A stretch of DNA of 64,000 bases from Beroe forskalii (GCA_011033025.1 WFMF01000623.1:24128-88127); one strand, 5' to 3'; shown: positions 11,776-24,800, counted from the first letter of the stretch. The notes: a model not told the origin generated them from the sequence alone. A program made the numbers and translations.

Positions 11776-11830
11776 CTACAGGGGGAGAGAGGGGTGATTA
11801 GTTGCCTACAGGGCGAGAGGGGGCAATTAG
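11766..11830. repeat. Duplicated acceptor upstream of the selenophosphate synthetase start
   Basis: ATTGCCTACAGGGGGAGAGA at 11771 is repeated as GTTGCCTACAGGGCGAGAGG at about 11809. Each copy offers a CTGTAG acceptor on the minus strand, so two alternative acceptors precede the start codon. Confidence 0.6.
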
Positions 11831-12627
11831 TATAGGGGTATGATATTATACAATATGCAAGGAAATACAACTATTTACTACTTAACTATTACGATGTACA
11901 CTGCATTGCGAAATGTATACATTACATGGCGAAGCTATCAGTATTATATTCTGATGTATACGATTATATGCAAGCTTTAAATGCTTTTTAGACAATGGAA
12001 AAAGTAGATCATTTCCCCTGAAAATAGTTATCAAAAAGTACAAAAGCTAATGAAAACTTAAGGCCACATTCAGGGGTTATTGAATATTCGTGATTTCACA
12101 AAATCCTTGACAAAATAAGGGGAATATTGGAATGATAACTTACAGGGTGATGTGAAAATCTGTTAAGCTGAAAACTCCATAAAAGTGAGCGTTTCAAAAG
12201 AGGAATAGACTTCTTAACAAGCCCAAGGCCTAAGTTCATAATCCTCAAATTTGATTGCATCACAATTTATGGTCAATTAAAAGAGCCAAAGATGAAAAAA
12301 AGTTCATTGGTGTCAAATTTGAACTAAATATGAATATTCCCATTTGTTTCAAATTGCAGAAATAAGAAACAGCCAGTCGAATAAAAATTGGACGCAGAAT
12401 GAATAGCTGGAAAGGAATTCGAAAGTAAATGAATAAAACTTAAAATTACTAAATAAGCTTTCAGATAGATAAACAAACAACCATAAATTGTGCTTTCTTC
12501 CGACAAAACAGGGAACTTCATAGTTCATCACAGCTCCATTGAAAAATTCCCCCACTTCAAAAACTGAATTTAAAAATTTAAAACAGATTAAATAATAAAT
12601 TACATCGTGCGCTCAAAACATGAAAAT
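11831..12627. other. Intergenic region, SEPHS2 to EBP2
   Basis: AT-rich, with no recognised exon. It should contain the 5' UTR and promoter of selenophosphate synthetase next to 11.8 kb and the 3' UTR of EBP2 next to 12.6 kb. The short open frames at 12.3-12.55 kb are hydrophobic AT-driven sequence without family resemblance. Confidence 0.4.
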
Positions 12628-13521
12628 TCACTTGTTTTTCGCTCGACTCTTCATATTTGCTCTCCTGTTCTTCCCTGGCCGCTGGGGCTTACCACCGGGT
12701 TTCCTCTTGTCATTCTTAGCACTTCGCTTAGGTTTACTGTGAATCCGTGAACTGAAGCTAGACACATCTTTGTAAGATTCCTGATCATTCTTCCGAGCGT
12801 TCTTCTTCTTACCCCCATAACCATACTTAGAATCCTTCGCTTTCCGTTTCCTGTTGATCCCATCTTTCTTCTGCCTGGGATTTTCTTCCTCAATGTTGTT
12901 TATCTCAAACTCATCCATGTCTTCCTTCTCAGCTTGTCCCTTCCGTATTTTCTTCACTGACTCCAACATCTGCTTCTTATCATCAGCCCGTTTCTTCAGC
13001 ACCTCCTGCTGGACCTTCTTCCCTAACTTCTTCATCTTCCTCATCTTGGAGACCTTCTCAGTACGCTCCAGAGTCAGTTGCTTACTCACCAACTTCTCCT
13101 TGACTCTTTTCATGTGCTCGTCACTCTTAACCATCTCAGCGAAGTAATCCTCCGGTCGAACCGTGGGGATACTCAGGGATTTGAGTCGAGCGATGGACTG
13201 CTGGGTCCCAACTTGGCACTGCTTGTAAAACAACATCTCCTGTTTGAGATTATCATTGATTATCGTCTTCAACTCGTCCTCTGGCACCTTCAAATCTACT
13301 GTTACATCAAGAGATTCCAACCAAGGTAACTTCTTCTCGATTGATGTGAGACGCTCCTTCAGCTTCCCAACATTGTTTACATGAGTGACAGTTTTCATGG
13401 CAGTTTCACTGATTTTTCCTGACGCCAGAGCCCCGGTAATTTCCATCTCCTCGACGACTCCATCTGAGTCGGACTCTTCTTCCACTGGATCTTCAAGCAG
13501 GGGGTTTTCTAACACTATCAT
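12628..13521 (-). CDS. EBNA1BP2: rRNA-processing protein EBP2 (EBNA1BP2 homologue)
   Basis: One uninterrupted coding exon of 297 residues, close to the usual length of about 300. An acidic N-terminus (LEDPVEEESDSDG) is followed by VNNVGKLKERLTSIEKKLPW, then EMLFYKQCQVGTQQSIARL and RPEDYFAEMVKSDEHMKRVK. These are the conserved blocks of the EBP2 family. The C-terminus is strongly basic (KPGGKPQRPGKNRRANMKSR), fitting a nucleolar protein. EBP2 acts in 27S pre-rRNA processing and 60S ribosomal subunit assembly. A TTTTTTTCTAG acceptor lies a few bases before the start codon, so the 5' UTR is probably split by an intron. Codon use and intactness suggest an active gene. Confidence 0.93.
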   Translation of the reverse strand: MIVLENPLLEDPVEEESDSDGVVEEMEITGALASGKISETAMKTVTHVNNVGKLKERLTSIEKKLPWLESLDVTVDLKVPEDELKTIINDNLKQEMLFYKQCQVGTQQSIARLKSLSIPTVRPEDYFAEMVKSDEHMKRVKEKLVSKQLTLERTEKVSKMRKMKKLGKKVQQEVLKKRADDKKQMLESVKKIRKGQAEKEDMDEFEINNIEEENPRQKKDGINRKRKAKDSKYGYGGKKKNARKNDQESYKDVSSFSSRIHSKPKRSAKNDKRKPGGKPQRPGKNRRANMKSRAKNK

Positions 13522-13840
13522 CCTACCTAGAAAAAAAGGAGAATTTAAGTAAACAAGTAAATAAATTTTTCTAAAAAGGATGTCTAGAAATTTGATGATA
13601 TTATGATTGAAAATGAATTTGAAGAAAAATTAGGTATACGTAAGGAATCAGCAATAACAATTTGAATATTTGATAGTCGATAATTCTTGTCAGTTATCAT
13701 CACAAGCTCACACAACAACTGGAACTTGTAAACAATCGGGGAGATCTAGCGAGTTCAAACGGACATACATATCCCAATCTATATCCAGACAGAGGTCATC
13801 TCGGTTTCATAAGAGCTTCTCACAATGAACTCTTCACTTC

Positions 13841-13951
13841 ATGCCCACTTGAGGCACCTTGTCTCTGAATGTGTCTCACGCCCACTTGAGACACCTTGTC
13901 TCAGAATGTGTCTCACGCCCACTTAAGACACCTTGTCTCTGAATGCGTCTG
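13841..13951 (-). repeat. 37-bp tandem triplication of the ZNHIT1 stop-codon region
   Basis: Three copies at 13841-13877, 13878-13914 and 13915-13951 differ at only a few positions. The copy nearest the gene is coding: it contains the last codons HSETRCLKWA and the stop. The other two lie in the 3' flank and still spell the same C-terminal residues in frame with their own unit. Confidence 0.9.
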
Positions 13952-14574
13952 ACCGCACCTGATAGTACAGTACTTAGTACCGCACACAATGCACTTGTAG
14001 GTTGACTTGTATCCGCAAACAGAGCAGAAGTTCCTGGCAGGGAGGCGGGAGGTGGGTACTTTAGCGGAGTGGTAGGTGGCTGCGTCAGAAGAGTTAACAG
14101 GGTCTTCCAACATCACCTGTGGGAGGGAGGAGAGGTTTATATGACCTGAGAGAGAGGGGAGGAGGGGTTAGGTGACAGAAGAGTTAACAGGGTCTTCCAA
14201 CATCACCTGAGAGAGGTTATTAGGCGATGTAGTAGAGGGTCGAAACTCGAAATACAAAAAGTTCAGAACTCTCAGTCGACCCCTGCTTCATAAGAATTAT
14301 CGGGCAAATGGATAAAATTTAAAACTTGCAATGTTGAAGTTAATGAATTAGTCAATTTTGACACCTGGAAAGATTTGGGAAATCTCTTCTTAGCGATTTT
14401 CTTCTTTTTCTTTGCAGCCGGTTTCTCCTCAAAAGCAGGAAGTTTAGCAGTGCTGATGTTCAGGTCCTCCTGAAAGTTATCCTTGTCCAGGGATTCAATG
14501 AACCGTTTTAGGCGGAGTTTCCTCTGGGCTGTGTCAAGGATGGTTCGAGTCCGTTGTGCTCTCTTTTCTACCAT
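13913..14574 (-). CDS. ZNHIT1: ZNHIT1, HIT zinc-finger protein of the SRCAP complex
   Basis: Two exons, 14365-14574 (start ATG at 14574) and 13913-14116, join in phase to 137 residues; family members are usually about 150. The N-terminus (VEKRAQRTRTILDTAQRKLR) and LPAFEEKPAAKKKKK region match the family, as does FPKSFQ before the splice. The C-terminal half is the HIT zinc finger: FCSVCG, YKCIVCGTKYC, RCGQTH and ETRCLKW supply the paired Cys/His ligands. ZNHIT1 (p18Hamlet, yeast Vps71/Swc6) is a subunit of the SRCAP/SWR1 remodeller that deposits H2A.Z. Both ends of exon 2 are duplicated in flanking DNA (13841-13951 and 14173-14211). Confidence 0.93.
14080..14211. repeat. Echo copy of the ZNHIT1 exon 2 acceptor
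   Basis: The exon 2 start (plus text AGAAGAGTTAACAGGGTCTT then CCAACATCACCTG, edge at 14116) is repeated almost exactly at 14176-14208 inside the intron, including the CAG acceptor. The spacer is a GGGAGGAG-rich tract. Confidence 0.8.
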
Positions 14575-14870
14575 GATCGGGGGTGTTAGTTAAGTTATCT
14601 GAAGGTCAGGAGACTGGGGGTACTAGATGATGGGAAGGAGATATTGAGAGGTCCCTACAGAGCTACAGGAGAATTGCAGGTTACAGTCAAGTGAAAGTTA
14701 GCAGGAAGTTGTCACTGGTCGATCATGTGGAAGTTACACCAAAGGTACACTCGTCTATCATCTACAAGACATTGCCTATGCTAGGGGAAGATGCGATTAT
14801 AATTATATCCAACCAAGCTAACTAAAGAAGATTTTTAAAAATCAAAAAAGAAAAAGGTATTTGCTAGTTA

Positions 14871-15547
14871 CAGGGTGCGCCAAAAGTCTTGTCCCCTTTT
14901 ACTTTTTTGATTATTCGAAAAATACAGCAGATATTTCGATTCTGTAAAAACTTTCTTCAAATATAACCAAAGAATGGCGGATTCTGAGATTTATAGGTTA
15001 CTATGACGTCCCTAGCAACCACACGAGTTCCCATAGCAACCGACCTAAAAATTGAAGATTTTTGGCATTTTTGACATATAGATCTAGACCACATTTTCTC
15101 TTTTGATTGGTCATCATACAGGATAGATAGTTCGATTCAATCAATAGTTTCAGTGATCATAAACAGTCAACGATGAATTCTGAGAGTGTCAGCTTGCTAT
15201 GACTTTCATAGCAACCACACGAGTCTCCATAGCAACCGGGCTCAAAATGGGAGAAAAATTGAACTCGCTAACTGCCATTTATTTCAATTCTATTGATGAT
15301 GGAAATGATAGTAAACAAAACAAAATCATCAAATACAGTGAATCTAGCTCAGAAGGGGTTCAATGCATGCTCCAAGTAGTCTCCTTGGGTGGAATTTGGG
15401 GCTAATTTAAGTAAAAATCCTTCAATTTTAGGCCCGGTTGCTATGGAAACTTGTGTGGTTGCTATGGAAGTCAAAGAATCGAAATATCTGCAGAATTTTT
15501 CAAATGATCAAAAAAGTAAAAGGGGACAAGACTTTTGGCGCACCCTG
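14871..15547. mobile_element. Mariner-like foldback element, copy 2
   Basis: Same CAGGGTGCGCCAAAAGTCTT ends and TA flanks as the copy at 3094, but about 680 bases long; the right half has an internal deletion. It lies between ZNHIT1 and the 3' end of ZGRF1. Non-coding. Confidence 0.85.
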
Positions 15548-15819
15548 TATGTAATGACACATACAAATTAAAAATAGGAAGTAATGGAAAACAAAATTGA
15601 ATTACAAAACATAATTATTGAAAATGAAATTGAAGATGAAGTAACAAAAATAAGTTATAGATTGACAAACTTTGCTCGTTACGAGCACCCTGTATTAAAA
15701 AAAAATTATCGCCTTGCCAAACGCCTACAATAACGAATTACATAAATTACATCAATATTTATCATAACCACCGAAATACTTGAATACTGGTATTAACTGG
15801 AAATTGTTATTTAGTTTGC

Positions 15820-18800
15820 TCATCTGAGCTTGTTCATGACGTCATCCAAGGTAAGGACCACCCCTCGGTCAGCACAGATCTGAATGATCGTTCCCCACAG
15901 CTGATTCGTGGATAACATTTGGATATTGCCTGAAATTTCATGATCTACAAGAATGGTTTCATATTTAAGGGAAAGGCACAATTATGCTTGAGGGTACAAG
16001 GAGTTTAGGATTGAGGGCAAAGGCCGGAACTCGGTTATTTCTTGGAAATTTCATATTATGTCAGTACACACTAATTGATACTCATTTTGATCCTCAAACT
16101 TAGTGAAAAATCCAAAGCCTACTAACCCAGAATAATGAGGTGTTCCTTGGCCCGGGTTAACGCGACGTTGACCCGCTTAGGACAGTCTGCAAACCCAATC
16201 CTTGTTGAGCGGACACAGGACAAGATAATGACGGGTTTCTCAGCTCCCTGCACAGCGTCCACAGTCGAAATCTTGAGAGCTTACAGGGGTTAATACAGAG
16301 GTTACGGGGGTTACAGAGGTTACAAGAGATACCACGTCCACAGTGGATATCTAGGCGTTACATGGGTAACAGATGCTACAAGAAGTAATCCTTCTACAGC
16401 GTCCGCTGCGGATATCAGGGGGTTTATAGGGGTTGTATGTCTTCTAAAGGTTTGTTCATTCAACCGTAAAATTTATGTCGCATTAAAACTCGTTGCGTTT
16501 TTTCTTCACTCAGGTAAAACTGTTTTCACCCATTATAGCTATTCTCGCCATGAAATTAAGTTCTCACATAGTTGCATCCAGGAAAAATTCCGCTCATATC
16601 GAATCCTTTCCAGTTCGGATGAAATTTCATTATTTTTGTACGTTTTGTTTCACCGCGCGGGCTGGCGGGTGTTGTGAAGATGGAGAAAATCACGAATAAA
16701 AGGATGATTCTAAGCGTAATATTTCTGAAATTAACGTAATAATTGGGATGTGCTCCAAGACACGCATCTCAAAGGGCCAATGATATGCGGCGTATTTCTT
16801 AAAAATTAGATTTTGTTGATATTTTAGCCTATTATAATATTTGTATGTATTATCGATCATAATTATTATTGTTTATATTATTGCCTATATTATGTAAAGT
16901 CACGGGAAAACCTACTTTCAATTATCAAGACCTCGTTCTAAGCTGCTATAAAGGAGCTACTGCTACTAATCGTTGCTTTCTTGAATTATGCGTTTGCAAA
17001 TTTTATTTCGTCTCGTATTTTTTATCCTCCCCGCAACACTATCTTCTGCTTACGGTGAGATAGTAACTGAGCATTCAGACAATAAATTGGCCCGAGTCCC
17101 GGGACATAAATTTAACAGATATCTGCACTTCTGTTCTGTGGCCGAGAGCACATTCTGCATCGTGGTTTGAAGATTTTACTTAAATATACGAAAGATTTGT
17201 TGCACAATTGATACTGAGTTCACACCTATTTGTACATTTCAGAATGGGGAACTACCACATCTAGTCCTTTTTTCAATGTCTTCCCCACATCAAATTCTGC
17301 TACCGAAGGTGAGATGCTTTTTCAATGTCTTCCCCACATCACTATCTGCTACCGAAGGTGAGATCTGGAAAACTAGGCGTGCTAATCATTCAATCAATGA
17401 ATATGACTCTTTTACAACCCCTCTCCTCTATCTATAAAGCCTGGAACATCACCTTTTGTACTAATATTTCAGAAGAAGAGTGGGGTTCTCCCGTAGAAAG
17501 CTTTGACTATGTGGAAGTACAAGAACCACTGTTCACTTTGCAATTTAAAACAGTTTGGACGATGAAAATGCCGGTAGATCCACGAATATGGATCATATTC
17601 TACGACAAATTCTTCAACGCAGCAGGAGCGTTTATAGTCTGGAAGATGAACACCACTCCGCAATTCCAGCTGGGTTATTGCTCCAGCTATTGGCAAGCCT
17701 TCCCCGTGGAAATCCTAGAGGGAAACACTAAAATGTGGACCATCGCCCGAACCGCAGAGGGCTTCGTGGTGTTCTGTGATGGTGTCAAATTGTGGGAAGG
17801 GGCGTTTGAGACAGCCTGCAATCGGAGGTTTAATAACGATAGGGAAACTTGGAGGACTTACTGGGACAAAGATGTTGCTTATGTGATGTTCCATAGTACG
17901 GATACTGCTTCAACAGCTTATCATGTCCCGATCAAAGGTGAGAATTCGAAATGAAGTCACAGGCAAATTTATTTGAGTAGCTGGGGAGCACCTATTGTGC
18001 TTATATAAACACTCGGCTTTCCCCTCGTGCAATTAGGCACAATATTTGCACTCGGCTACCCCTCGTGCAATTATTTTCATCATCGCATTTCTAGGAATCC
18101 TATCACATCACAGTATATATAATTTACCCGCCCTCCCAGAGAAGTGCCCAGCAGGGGAGCACCTATCGTTTACAGACTACGGAGTAGAGGTTTGCGTGGA
18201 GTGTCCCCTCAACACCTACAATAACAGGGAGGAAGGGGATTGTGTGAACCCTGCCCTGAGGGAATGTGGGCTCCACAGGGGTCAACCTACTGCTCCAAAT
18301 GTGGTGAAATTCTTTTGAATTTTATTTAGAAAGTTATAATTTTATTCCAACAGCCATACAGCTTATCGACAGGATTCGAAGGATCCCAAATGTGGAACAT
18401 AACAGACTATGTCACAATCTCATCCTTCAAAATGCTGAGATTCAAGATAAATAGGCATTTTCCAGAGTCAATGGTACACAGTATATTCTTTTGAATCATG
18501 ATTTGTTTCAGAAGTCGAGTCATTTCCTAGAGAGGAAAACAATGAGCGTTGCTATAGAACTGATAAATGCGAACGTAAGCTTGATACTTTGATGATAGTA
18601 TTCAGAGTAACTTTTACTGCATTTCTTTTTCTTCCAAACTTAGTGTGCTATTCGTGGTGGCAAATGCTTTCGTTGATTGAACAAAAATTACTCAATATCT
18701 TTTACCAGAATCTTGTATCTTGTTCCAGTATAACAGAGTCAAGAGCTTGAATAAACAAATCACTCTTATCATTGAATTTTGTGCGCCTCCTTTCCAAAGA

Positions 18801-21800
18801 CCCGATCCATGAAATCTTCCCTTTCCAGGCGTGAACCTCTCAGTATACGACTCAACTCTGGACAGCATCCTGCTCGACAAGTCGCCCAGCAGCGGGCTAC
18901 CGTTCTTGGAGTTAAAAATCTACACCGACGAAGGTCTCACGGATTTCTATTTCGAACACAACACCCTAGTGGATCACGTGAACGTGATTGTAGATGAGGC
19001 AGTATTCAAGGGTCTGATACAGTCTTTTGATCTGGATATCCGAGTTCTAATCCTGGAAGCCATTGATCTCGACGAACAAGAGAACTTTGATTATATGAAA
19101 AGATCGCGATGCAGAATTGATCCAGAAAGGGTCGATGAAATCGTTTTGCAGTCCCCCAATTGTGAGGGTTATCAGGTTACCCATCGCATCTTTAGGTTTG
19201 ACTGTGCCAGCCTGGTTGCAGCTGCAGCAGTTAGAATAGAGGCTTCTCCTTGGGGAGAGTTTTACGACGAAGAAGCAACTGTGTTCGAGGTGGAAGTGTT
19301 TGGGGAAATACTGCTGGAAATGGAGCGGCCTGCCCGGGGTGGGTTAGTTTCCGCAGCTCAAGCCTTGATCACCTCAACCAGTCAGACATCCTCCTCTTCA
19401 TACACTTCTTCCACAGAGGGTCCCACATCGGAGTTCGATGGGATGGAAATCCTGCGGAGTGCTGTGCCGTCTGATATCAAGGATTCAGACACCAACAACT
19501 ACGGGGTGATCTGGACACCCTCCTTTGATGGAAGTGTGACGTATGACGTGCTGATGTCAGCTCCCACAGTCGACAAAGAGGATGATATGGAAACGGGGAA
19601 GACGAGTGTCCTTGGATTTCTGGCAAATAGAGGCTACCTAGACTACGTGTTATCCGAGGAAAAGGACATGTCTAAGAAGGAAAGAGACGAAACTAAGGTG
19701 GACGAAAAGGACCTGTTAAAGTCGATAAAACTCTTCCAGAAGTTTAATGGATTCCCCGAGACAGGAGCGGTTAGTTTTAAGCATGTTGAACGCTCGTTTT
19801 ATGCGCTTTTCAATGCCCGATTTTGAAAAAAACTTGATAATATCGTGCATTTCGAAGTTTATCTGAAGCTCATTTTATTCTTATTTCAAGGGCAGTTTCG
19901 CAACTTTGTCCTTTGCTTCTAGGTATCCAAAGCCACGATAGACTACATGGAAGAGCCCCGGTGTGGAGTGAAAGATGTGGAATACTCCCAGACCAAATCA
20001 AGTGAGGAACGGAGACTGTGTTTCCCGGCCATTGTGGACGGGGCTATTGTGGACATGTACGCAAATGTGGACTGTCAGGGGTTGAGTTGGGGGAATAGAG
20101 AGCCTCTGGCTCAAGATGTGTGCAACCTCATGCCTACTTTCAGGTACTAAAGGAAGCGAACGGTTCACCGAACAAAAACGGGCCAATCGGTTAAACGAGC
20201 GTTTCAAATTTCTTTTTAGCCAACCAAACCGTAATCGAAAAATTTTGATTCCACAATTAACCGTTTAGGGAGTTAGGGAAATGGTCGGTTAACCGTAACC
20301 AAAAAAGGGTAAGCCCGTACTTTTTGCCAAACCGTTACCGGATTTATTGAGAAATGGTAACCGGTGGTTTGCTCCTAGGTATTGGGGCTACGTTGAGGAG
20401 GATCGGGGGTACTTTATTCAAGTGGACATCAAGTTCAAACCCTCCAAGAACATCAAGTGGGACTCCCTCGTCGAGAACTTCGCTATTTGGTATAACTTTG
20501 AAATTTTCAGTTTTTATTATTATCTCTATTCCTTTCATAGTTCAACATCAACATACTCTCTCTTCCTATGCTAGATGGCTTTTGTTATGATGCTATCAAA
20601 GACTTTTCTTTGGATCTCTATCAGCACGCTTCCCTGACCCTCGTTTTCCACAGGTATAACTTCGACGATACGATTGGGGGCACTCTAGGAGACGGGGATA
20701 TGATTCAGCTGTACGCCACGGAGTCTAGGTTTGGTTTCCAGTACCAGGTGCTAACAGAGGAAGACCGGAGACAAGAAGAGTTAGTGGGTACACGCTCAGT
20801 AGAGTGGAGTTGGAAAGGAGGGAGTTTAAAATCCGTATAGATGTGGAGGAGGGAGGGATTTCTTATCTCCTAATAAACGGGCATGACGTAGGGCAGCTGC
20901 GATATTACTACCCTATGAGGTCAGCTGCAGTGCTGCAGTATAAGTTCGGAGTTGCACACATTATCACTGCACGGATCTGCAAACAGCCGGACGACAGCGA
21001 GGTATGATTTTAGATATTTATTGTTCCTTTATCTTATCAAACAAACTTATCAACATTTAACATACTCTCTTGATAATTTCCCTTAATTGCTTTACTTATG
21101 GTTGCCATCTTCTTAGCGGGGGATGGGCCTAAGCATGGTGGATGAGAATAAGTTCCGGGCCATCATTCGATCTTTCAGATATGTCCCGCACATTTCCCAC
21201 TCAACTCATTCTTCAGGACGTGGACACGGCACGGAATCGAACCCGGGATCTTTCTATCGTGTGTCAGACTTGATACCATTACACCAACTCCCCAGGTCTA
21301 CCACCGGAAGAAGCGCGACACCTTCCTCTCCCTGCACAAGTGGGGGAGCAACACGATCACCTACAACTTCCAGAACTACAGTTCCCATCTGGGGGAGATA
21401 GGGACACGGCAAGCGGTGGTTCAGGCACTCAAAGTAATCAGCGAGTCCACACCTCTGACATTCATAGAGAAAGCACCCCATAGGACCGTCATGTTGACCT
21501 ACATGTTTATACGGGGCAGACACGCAGATGGCATGGATTTCAGGAGTAGCGGGTTGGAGAAAGCTCATGCTTTCACCCCCGTGCACAGTGAGATCCACTT
21601 TAACGACTGGGAGGCGTTCACGCTTGATAAGAACCAGCATCGCTTCGCTACGAGCATGTTCTATGTCGCACTCCACGAGACAGGTAAGTAGAGCTGTGAA
21701 AATTGAACTTCCCATAAAATTGGGACAAAATGATCATTGGATTAACTTTTTGGCAATTCAAGTGCACGATACCATCAAGTTTTATGAAAATCGGACAACG

Positions 21801-24800
21801 AGAAATGCTTAAAACGGGTGTTTTCAAACTCGTATAAAATGCAATGCGTCTCTACTAGGGCACGCTCTGGGACTCCGACACACGGACTATCTGGACGCGG
21901 TCATGGCGTCCGGGTACAAGGAGGACGCTTTTGATGTGAAGGACTTGCATAGGAAGGACAAGGAAGCCCTCATAAAGCAGTACCCGGGGGAGGGGAGAGG
22001 TAGGAGCCAATCAGAGGGCAGGATTGGTAGCGTGCTGCGTGATGATTGGTTGAACCGTTGAATATATTCAGTTTCACAGACCTAGATAATCAATCGTCCT
22101 TTTCTAAGGATTCAAGTCTATTTTTTCTCCTTATCTTAAATAATGGTAATTATGAATCGAAAAACACGATCGAACAATCTTTTCAGGCAGTGTAACGGAG
22201 TTGAGTATGGGCATGTCATTAGGAGTTCAGTCTCACTACTACAGGCCCCGACTACCACTGCCCAGGGAGTGTATTAGCACCATCGACGCTGGCTTCCTTT
22301 CAGGTATAGACATTATACGAGTTCAGGTAATAAACATCCTTTCAGGTATTTACATGACATTAGAACTATTGTTTTTAATTTACAACTTGTGATGTGCAAC
22401 ATTTCTTTCCATTCAGTTTGAGAAGTGCCCTTTGAGGATTCTATTTATTCATTTTCATACCCATTCAATTTCTTTTGGAGCGCTTGTTGATAGGCATTTG
22501 GTAACAATTATTAAATCAATCAATTGAGTGATCAATCAATCAATTAACCACCGCTCCTCGCAGGAGGTAAGATCTACCTGATCTCCAACACATTCGTATG
22601 GCAATACCACGCCGCCACGCTAGCCAGACTGGGGCCTCCAAAACGGCTCTCTGATGTGTTCGCAGGGTGGACTTATAGGACACGAGCAGCTTTTACAGGT
22701 GGGTAGGCTGATAGCATTAGCATAAGATAACTAACTCATGTCATAGTACATGGTTATGTGTCTAGCTCGGCCAACTCTGTGACTCTGTGAGCAGATTAAT
22801 TTTCAGAAGTTTAGCATCGGCAATACATTTTCCACGACTTTTTTATGGCAGATATACCATTTGACCATTGTTAACAATACTTCTTTCAGTGGGTCCAAGG
22901 CTGTTCCTGATCAGCAATGAAGCAGTGTACGTATACAAACAGTTCGGTTCGGTATTCATTACCGACAAGATCTCGACACCGAACGAGTTCCTGAACGGTG
23001 GAGGCAGCACTTACGAGTTTCCTCCTATCAAAAGCGCTTTTACCATCCCTGATGAGAGCAAAGGGTACATAACGATACTAGGTCGGTATTAGTTAAGTCG
23101 AGATCGTAAAACATTTTTATTTATTATAGAAAGTACTTTTAATGCTCTTCAAGAACTCTGACATTCTGAAATATTGCAATTCAGTAAGTTACGTAGAAAC
23201 TTTCTGCTTCATTATCCAATTTAATTTGACGATGCCTATTATAATGTCTAAAATGTACCTATGTCTCAAATTCCAATCTCCTCACACTAACAAAACATCG
23301 TCCATGTGTGATGTGACATCATATTATTACATCTCAGTGATTAGCAAGAGCGAGTATTACAAACTGCACTGGTTCAAGAAGAAGTATGTTAAGAAAGTGG
23401 AGAAGAGTGGGGATGGGACAGCTCTTATTGGAAGGGCCTTTGGGGGTGAGTAGGAGCGGATTTTAAAAATCCATCAGAATATCGGATAGATTTGCCTCTG
23501 ATATGTTGTCATTGCTACTTGAGATTTTGAGACAACCATTTTTCATACTGTACAATTTCATAGAACTAATATAATCATTAATCAGCGTTAGAATTCGTTC
23601 ATAACTCTTGCGCCTTCACTAGGTAAGGAGTTTAATGCCGCCATTCCTTACATGAGGAAAACAAAGGATGGCGAGTTCTTGGAGCTGTACAAATTCGATA
23701 GGGAGGTAAAATATATTATTAATTAAGCTTTTTCATTTCTATTTAAAATTTTTTATGAGCTTCTAAAAATTTCGCTGCCTTGGCTCTGCAGATAGTGATA
23801 AAGCCGGATACCAAATTTGCGTTTAAATTAATATTCCTACAAATCTCATCCTATTTCAGTGGGTGAAATCAGTGCAGATCTTTCCGGGAGAAGCCCGGTC
23901 TAAGGACCCAGCGGAGGAAGTTTCCAAAGCTTTCAACATCGACTCGTGGTGTCCTTCTAGCCTCAGCCAGAAATCTTAGCTCATTTTGCAGAGTGGTGTA
24001 CTTCTAGCCTCAGCCAGAAATCTTAGCTCATGTTGACATGCTGCTGAGAGCTTCAAAGATCGATTTTACTGAATATCATAAACTTTGACTCCTTGAAACT
24101 CCTCTAAATTAAACAAGACTTATCAATGACAATAGGACAGAAGTTGAGCTGCAAAAAAACTTGATCAGAGAATAATAAGTTTTCGCGCATGATAGGACAG
24201 GTAATTTCTTGGCGCTTATTCCGGCCTCTTTTGTCAAGTTTTAAAGCTTGAATTAGCAAAGGGCTCAAATTATGCGCGGCCATGTATACTTTATACCCTT
24301 CTCGCATGAAATTTGTGCAATAACAATAGAACAATTACTTTCATAAAGTTTTTGCATGAACAGAAAATTTATACCATTCATATTATGCAATGAATATTAA
24401 GATTTTTAATGAAATTGCAGAAATCTCGTTTTTAATTTGTTTCCAATTTCTATTTTCTACCTTGAGAGCTTTGGAGTTCGGCAGTTCCTTCTTCAGCAGC
24501 GATTCTTGGCCCCTGTACAGGGTAATGACGGCAATATCTTCCTTCTTAACTTTCTTTTGAGACAGCAGGGTATCAAGGAGCTCTGATATAGCTCTAACCT
24601 GGGCAGTGTGGAATGAAAGAATCTGAGAAGTGTAGTATCTATATAGATTTCAATGGGGTGAATAGAGCTTCAAAGAACACTTCAAGTGAACTTTTAATTA
24701 GTACCGCGACTATGTCCAACCATGTCCCGACTATTCCCAAACTATTCCTCAACCATGCCCCAACTACTCAACTACTCAACTAGGCCCAAATTAAAGCAAA

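Noticed and set aside
12854-13147. 97-residue Phe/Ser-rich plus-strand frame
   Set aside because: Antisense shadow of EBP2.
21171-21190. U12-type (ATATCC) intron start at the metalloprotease exon
   Set aside because: The sequence is ATATGTCC, not the U12 consensus; a GT donor after TAT keeps phase.
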